DNA of 7,413 nt from DATGIQ01 sp035295665 (lineage in GTDB: Bacteria > Planctomycetota > Planctomycetia > Gemmatales > Gemmataceae): positions 1 to 7,413 of the forward strand of contig DATGIQ010000526.1 in the NCBI GenBank assembly GCA_035295665.1, read 5' to 3'. The notes under the pieces were generated by a model that searched no databases, was not told the DNA's origin, and saw nothing but the letters and a program-made list of their open reading frames with translations. The translations under genes were made by a program, and so were the position numbers. Positions 5,547 to 7,413 of this stretch are shown here, one piece after another. Within the stretch, counting starts at the first letter, position 1. Each line of letters opens with the position of its first letter.

Positions 5547-6430
5547 TTCGCGTTCGGCCCCAGGGATCGTTGGCCCCAGGGGACCGGCATGGTGGGTGCC
5601 CGCCGGTGTCGGTCCTGACGCTGGTCCGGTGGCCGTTCCTGGAACCAACTCACAAACCAGATGAGCTGCTTCACGGCTTCCTCATAGGCTTGTCGGCCCT
5701 TTTCCGCGCTGGCCAGCTCCGCCTCGCCCAGGACCCCGCTTTCGGAATAGCTACTGGTCCAGGAAATCTTGGTGGCCGGCCCCTGACCGAACAGGTCCAC
5801 ATAATTGAATGGACTTTTCTCTTCATTGAAGGAGATACTGCCGTTCTTGATTTGGTCCTTGCGCACATTGTCGCCATCGAGATAGAGATACAGCGACGTC
5901 TCCAGCTCGCAGGCATGGGCACAGCCACCTGGAAACCGGCTCTGCCGCCAGCGCGGGAGAAAGTCTTTATCGACGGTCAAGAGATGCCACCAAGCGACCA
6001 GAATGCACTCGGCGTCGGTCTCCAGGTTCGTCCGCCGGGCCACCAGATCCAGGTTTGGCATGTTGGAACCGTGGCCATTGAGCAGCACGAGCTTCTTGAA
6101 GCCGTGGTACGCCAGCGATTTGGTAATGTCGAGGACATGATGCATGAAGTGTTCGAAATCGTTGTTGATCGTGCCGGGGAAATCCATGACATGGCCGGTG
6201 TAGCCATAGCACACGGTAGGCAAGACTAGCAAGCGATCGGGAATCTGCCGGCCCGCTCCACGAGCAATTTCCGTGGGACAGATCAAGTCCACGTCCAGGG
6301 GCAAGTGCGGTCCGTGTTGTTCGACCGCACCGCAAGGCACGAGGCACACCTTGCCGAGGTCGATGGCATCGTTGATCTCGGGCCAGGTCAGTTTCTCGTA
6401 GCGGAATTCGGTGCTGGCGCGACTAGTCAT
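5531..6430 (-). CDS. Creatininase-family amidohydrolase
   Basis: A 299-residue metal-dependent amidohydrolase of the creatininase superfamily, which hydrolyses cyclic or linear amides such as creatinine or formamidopyrimidine intermediates. The metal-binding pattern is intact: E37 and H39 with D48 in GAVEQHGPHLPLDVD (34-48), H120 in LLNGHGSN (116-123), and E175 in AHACELETS (171-179). In the last motif the usual Gly before the Glu is Cys174. GYTGHVMDFPGTI (76-88) is also family-typical. The substrate cannot be told from sequence; many homologues do not act on creatinine. From about residue 266 the protein has a Pro/Arg-rich tail with no family similarity that I can see, encoded across a 10-nt direct repeat (5556-5565 and 5572-5581). 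ATG at 6430 has AGGAG 4 nt upstream. It follows the PgpH-type gene by 45 nt on the same strand, so the two are probably cotranscribed. Confidence 0.9.
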   Translation of the reverse strand: MTSRASTEFRYEKLTWPEINDAIDLGKVCLVPCGAVEQHGPHLPLDVDLICPTEIARGAGRQIPDRLLVLPTVCYGYTGHVMDFPGTINNDFEHFMHHVLDITKSLAYHGFKKLVLLNGHGSNMPNLDLVARRTNLETDAECILVAWWHLLTVDKDFLPRWRQSRFPGGCAHACELETSLYLYLDGDNVRKDQIKNGSISFNEEKSPFNYVDLFGQGPATKISWTSSYSESGVLGEAELASAEKGRQAYEEAVKQLIWFVSWFQERPPDQRQDRHRRAPTMPVPWGQRSLGPNANHGNA

Positions 6431-6475
6431 TTAACTCCTCAATTCCACAGATGCGGAGGGTACCCGGCGCGGAAT

Positions 6476-7413
6476 TCACGAGGCCTGCCGCACATCCAGC
6501 GACCCCGTTTGGTTCTCTTCGGGGTATTTGAGACGGCCGTGGTAGAGGGCGGTCAGGTTGGTTACCAGGTTCTCCTCGATGAGATGCAGCTCGCTCAGGG
6601 TTAAACCGCTTTCTTCAAATTGGCCATCAAGCAGCCGTTTCATCAGCAAGTCATGGACCAGCTTGCGCAGACTACCGGGAGCCGGTTCTTTCAAGGCACG
6701 GCTCGAGCTCTCCACTGCATCCGCCAGCATGACGATGCCGTTTTCGCGATTGCGGGGTTTGGGGCCCGGGTAGCGGAAGGACGCTTCGAGCTCGGTGCTG
6801 CCTTGGCCTTGGTTTTCCTGCAAGCGCAAAGCTTCTCGGAAGAAGTACTCCACCAATGTGGTGCCGTGGTGCTGCGCAATGAAGTCGGCGATCGGGCGCG
6901 GAAGATCATATTGGCGGGCCAAGGCCAGCCCATCCTTGACGTGGCCAATGACCACCAGCGTGCTCAGCGCCGGTTCCAGGGAGTCATGGCGATTTTCCCC
7001 AAGTTGGTTCTCGATGAAGTAATGGGGTTTGAGCATCTTGCCCACGTCGTGGAAATAGCTTCCCACCCGCGCCAGCAAGGGGTTGGCGCCGATCGCCTCG
7101 GCGGCAGCTTCCGCCAGCGTGGCCACGATCATGCTGTGCGTGTACGTTCCGGGCGCCCGCCGAATGAGCTCCTGGAGTAAGGGATGCGAACCATCCGCGA
7201 ACTCCAACAAGCGAACGTCCGTGATGATGCCGAACGCACGTTCCACGAGCGGCAAACTGCCGGTCAGGAAAAAGCCGGCCGACGCGCCCCATACAAAATT
7301 GAGGCCCCCTTCCCAGAGAATCGGCCGCCAAGGCTGACCCGACATGAGCCCCGTCGCCAAGGTCATGGCCAAGTAAGCCAGGCCCGCGCCGAGCCCGACC
7401 TGCACCAGCCGGG
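6476..7413 (-). CDS. PgpH-type 7TM-HD phosphodiesterase, C-terminal part (5' end outside window)
   Basis: The visible 311 codons are the end of a 7TM-HD membrane protein; the extracellular domain and first membrane segments lie beyond the right edge. Two hydrophobic segments remain (about 7340-7400 and 7230-7315), followed by the linker FADGSHPLLQELIRRAPGTY characteristic of the family. The cytoplasmic HD domain keeps every expected metal ligand: His in YTHSMI, the HD pair in SYFHDVGKM (codons 7049-7051 and 7046-7048), His in VIGHVKDG, the His pair in AQHHGT, and Asp in MLADAVES. PgpH of Listeria uses this site to hydrolyse cyclic di-AMP to pApA; the same activity here is inferred. The family gene is often followed by ybeY, but here the next gene is a creatininase homologue 45 nt on. 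An apparent GTG start at 7405 is internal, since the frame stays open to the window edge. Confidence 0.9.
   Translation of the reverse strand, partial: RLVQVGLGAGLAYLAMTLATGLMSGQPWRPILWEGGLNFVWGASAGFFLTGSLPLVERAFGIITDVRLLEFADGSHPLLQELIRRAPGTYTHSMIVATLAEAAAEAIGANPLLARVGSYFHDVGKMLKPHYFIENQLGENRHDSLEPALSTLVVIGHVKDGLALARQYDLPRPIADFIAQHHGTTLVEYFFREALRLQENQGQGSTELEASFRYPGPKPRNRENGIVMLADAVESSSRALKEPAPGSLRKLVHDLLMKRLLDGQFEESGLTLSELHLIEENLVTNLTALYHGRLKYPEENQTGSLDVRQAS

Noticed and set aside
5324..6229. 301-codon plus-strand frame opposite the creatininase gene
   Set aside because: It begins inside the methyltransferase gene in another frame and then runs antisense to creatininase, whose metal-site motifs are intact. 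High GC makes such antisense frames common.
1..7413. tRNA genes, CRISPR arrays, insertion sequences or phage genes
   Set aside because: No tRNA cloverleaf, regularly spaced repeats, transposase motif or phage structural gene was recognised on either strand.

Overview
The window is GC-rich and gene-dense, and it looks like chromosomal DNA of a planctomycete, probably of the Gemmata group. This is inferred from the conserved secreted zinc-ribbon protein after der, the Phd-type antitoxin remnant, the beta-helix-like fragment and the codon use. No rRNA or other taxonomic marker is present.

Layout, left to right. (1) Positions 2-818, plus strand: the 3' end of der (ribosome-assembly GTPase), then 25 nt later a small exported protein with a C-terminal Cys cluster. 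(2) Positions 819-1558: a 740-nt stretch with no intact gene, between two converging transcription units. It holds a frameshifted, 3'-truncated Phd/YefM-family antitoxin gene (minus strand), an almost perfect 71-nt palindrome, and a short fragment resembling the start of planctomycete beta-helix surface proteins. (3) Positions 1559-4215, minus strand: a two-gene unit of a large CPBP-family membrane protease followed 20 nt later by a Rieske non-haem iron oxygenase resembling choline monooxygenase. (4) Positions 4216-4412: a divergent intergenic region with a degenerate second copy of the palindrome and a 16-bp near-palindrome just before the next gene. (5) Positions 4413-5546, plus strand: a THUMP-domain rRNA guanine-N2 methyltransferase (RlmL type). 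(6) Positions 5531-7413, minus strand: the C-terminal half of a PgpH-type 7TM-HD phosphodiesterase (c-di-AMP hydrolase family), followed 45 nt later by a creatininase-family amidohydrolase whose 3' end overlaps the methyltransferase gene tail to tail by 16 bp.

The intact genes look like ordinary housekeeping and accessory metabolism: ribosome assembly (Der, RlmL), nucleotide second-messenger turnover (PgpH), membrane proteolysis (CPBP) and small-molecule oxidation or hydrolysis (Rieske, creatininase). No defence system, mobile element, CRISPR array or biosynthetic cluster is visible. The most unusual signal is the palindromic repeat family. Both copies share a 25+11+25 architecture and a GCCGCG loop core. 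All six transition-type arm mismatches found in the two copies are G-U wobbles when the plus strand is read as RNA, which suggests the RNA hairpin rather than the DNA palindrome has been maintained.
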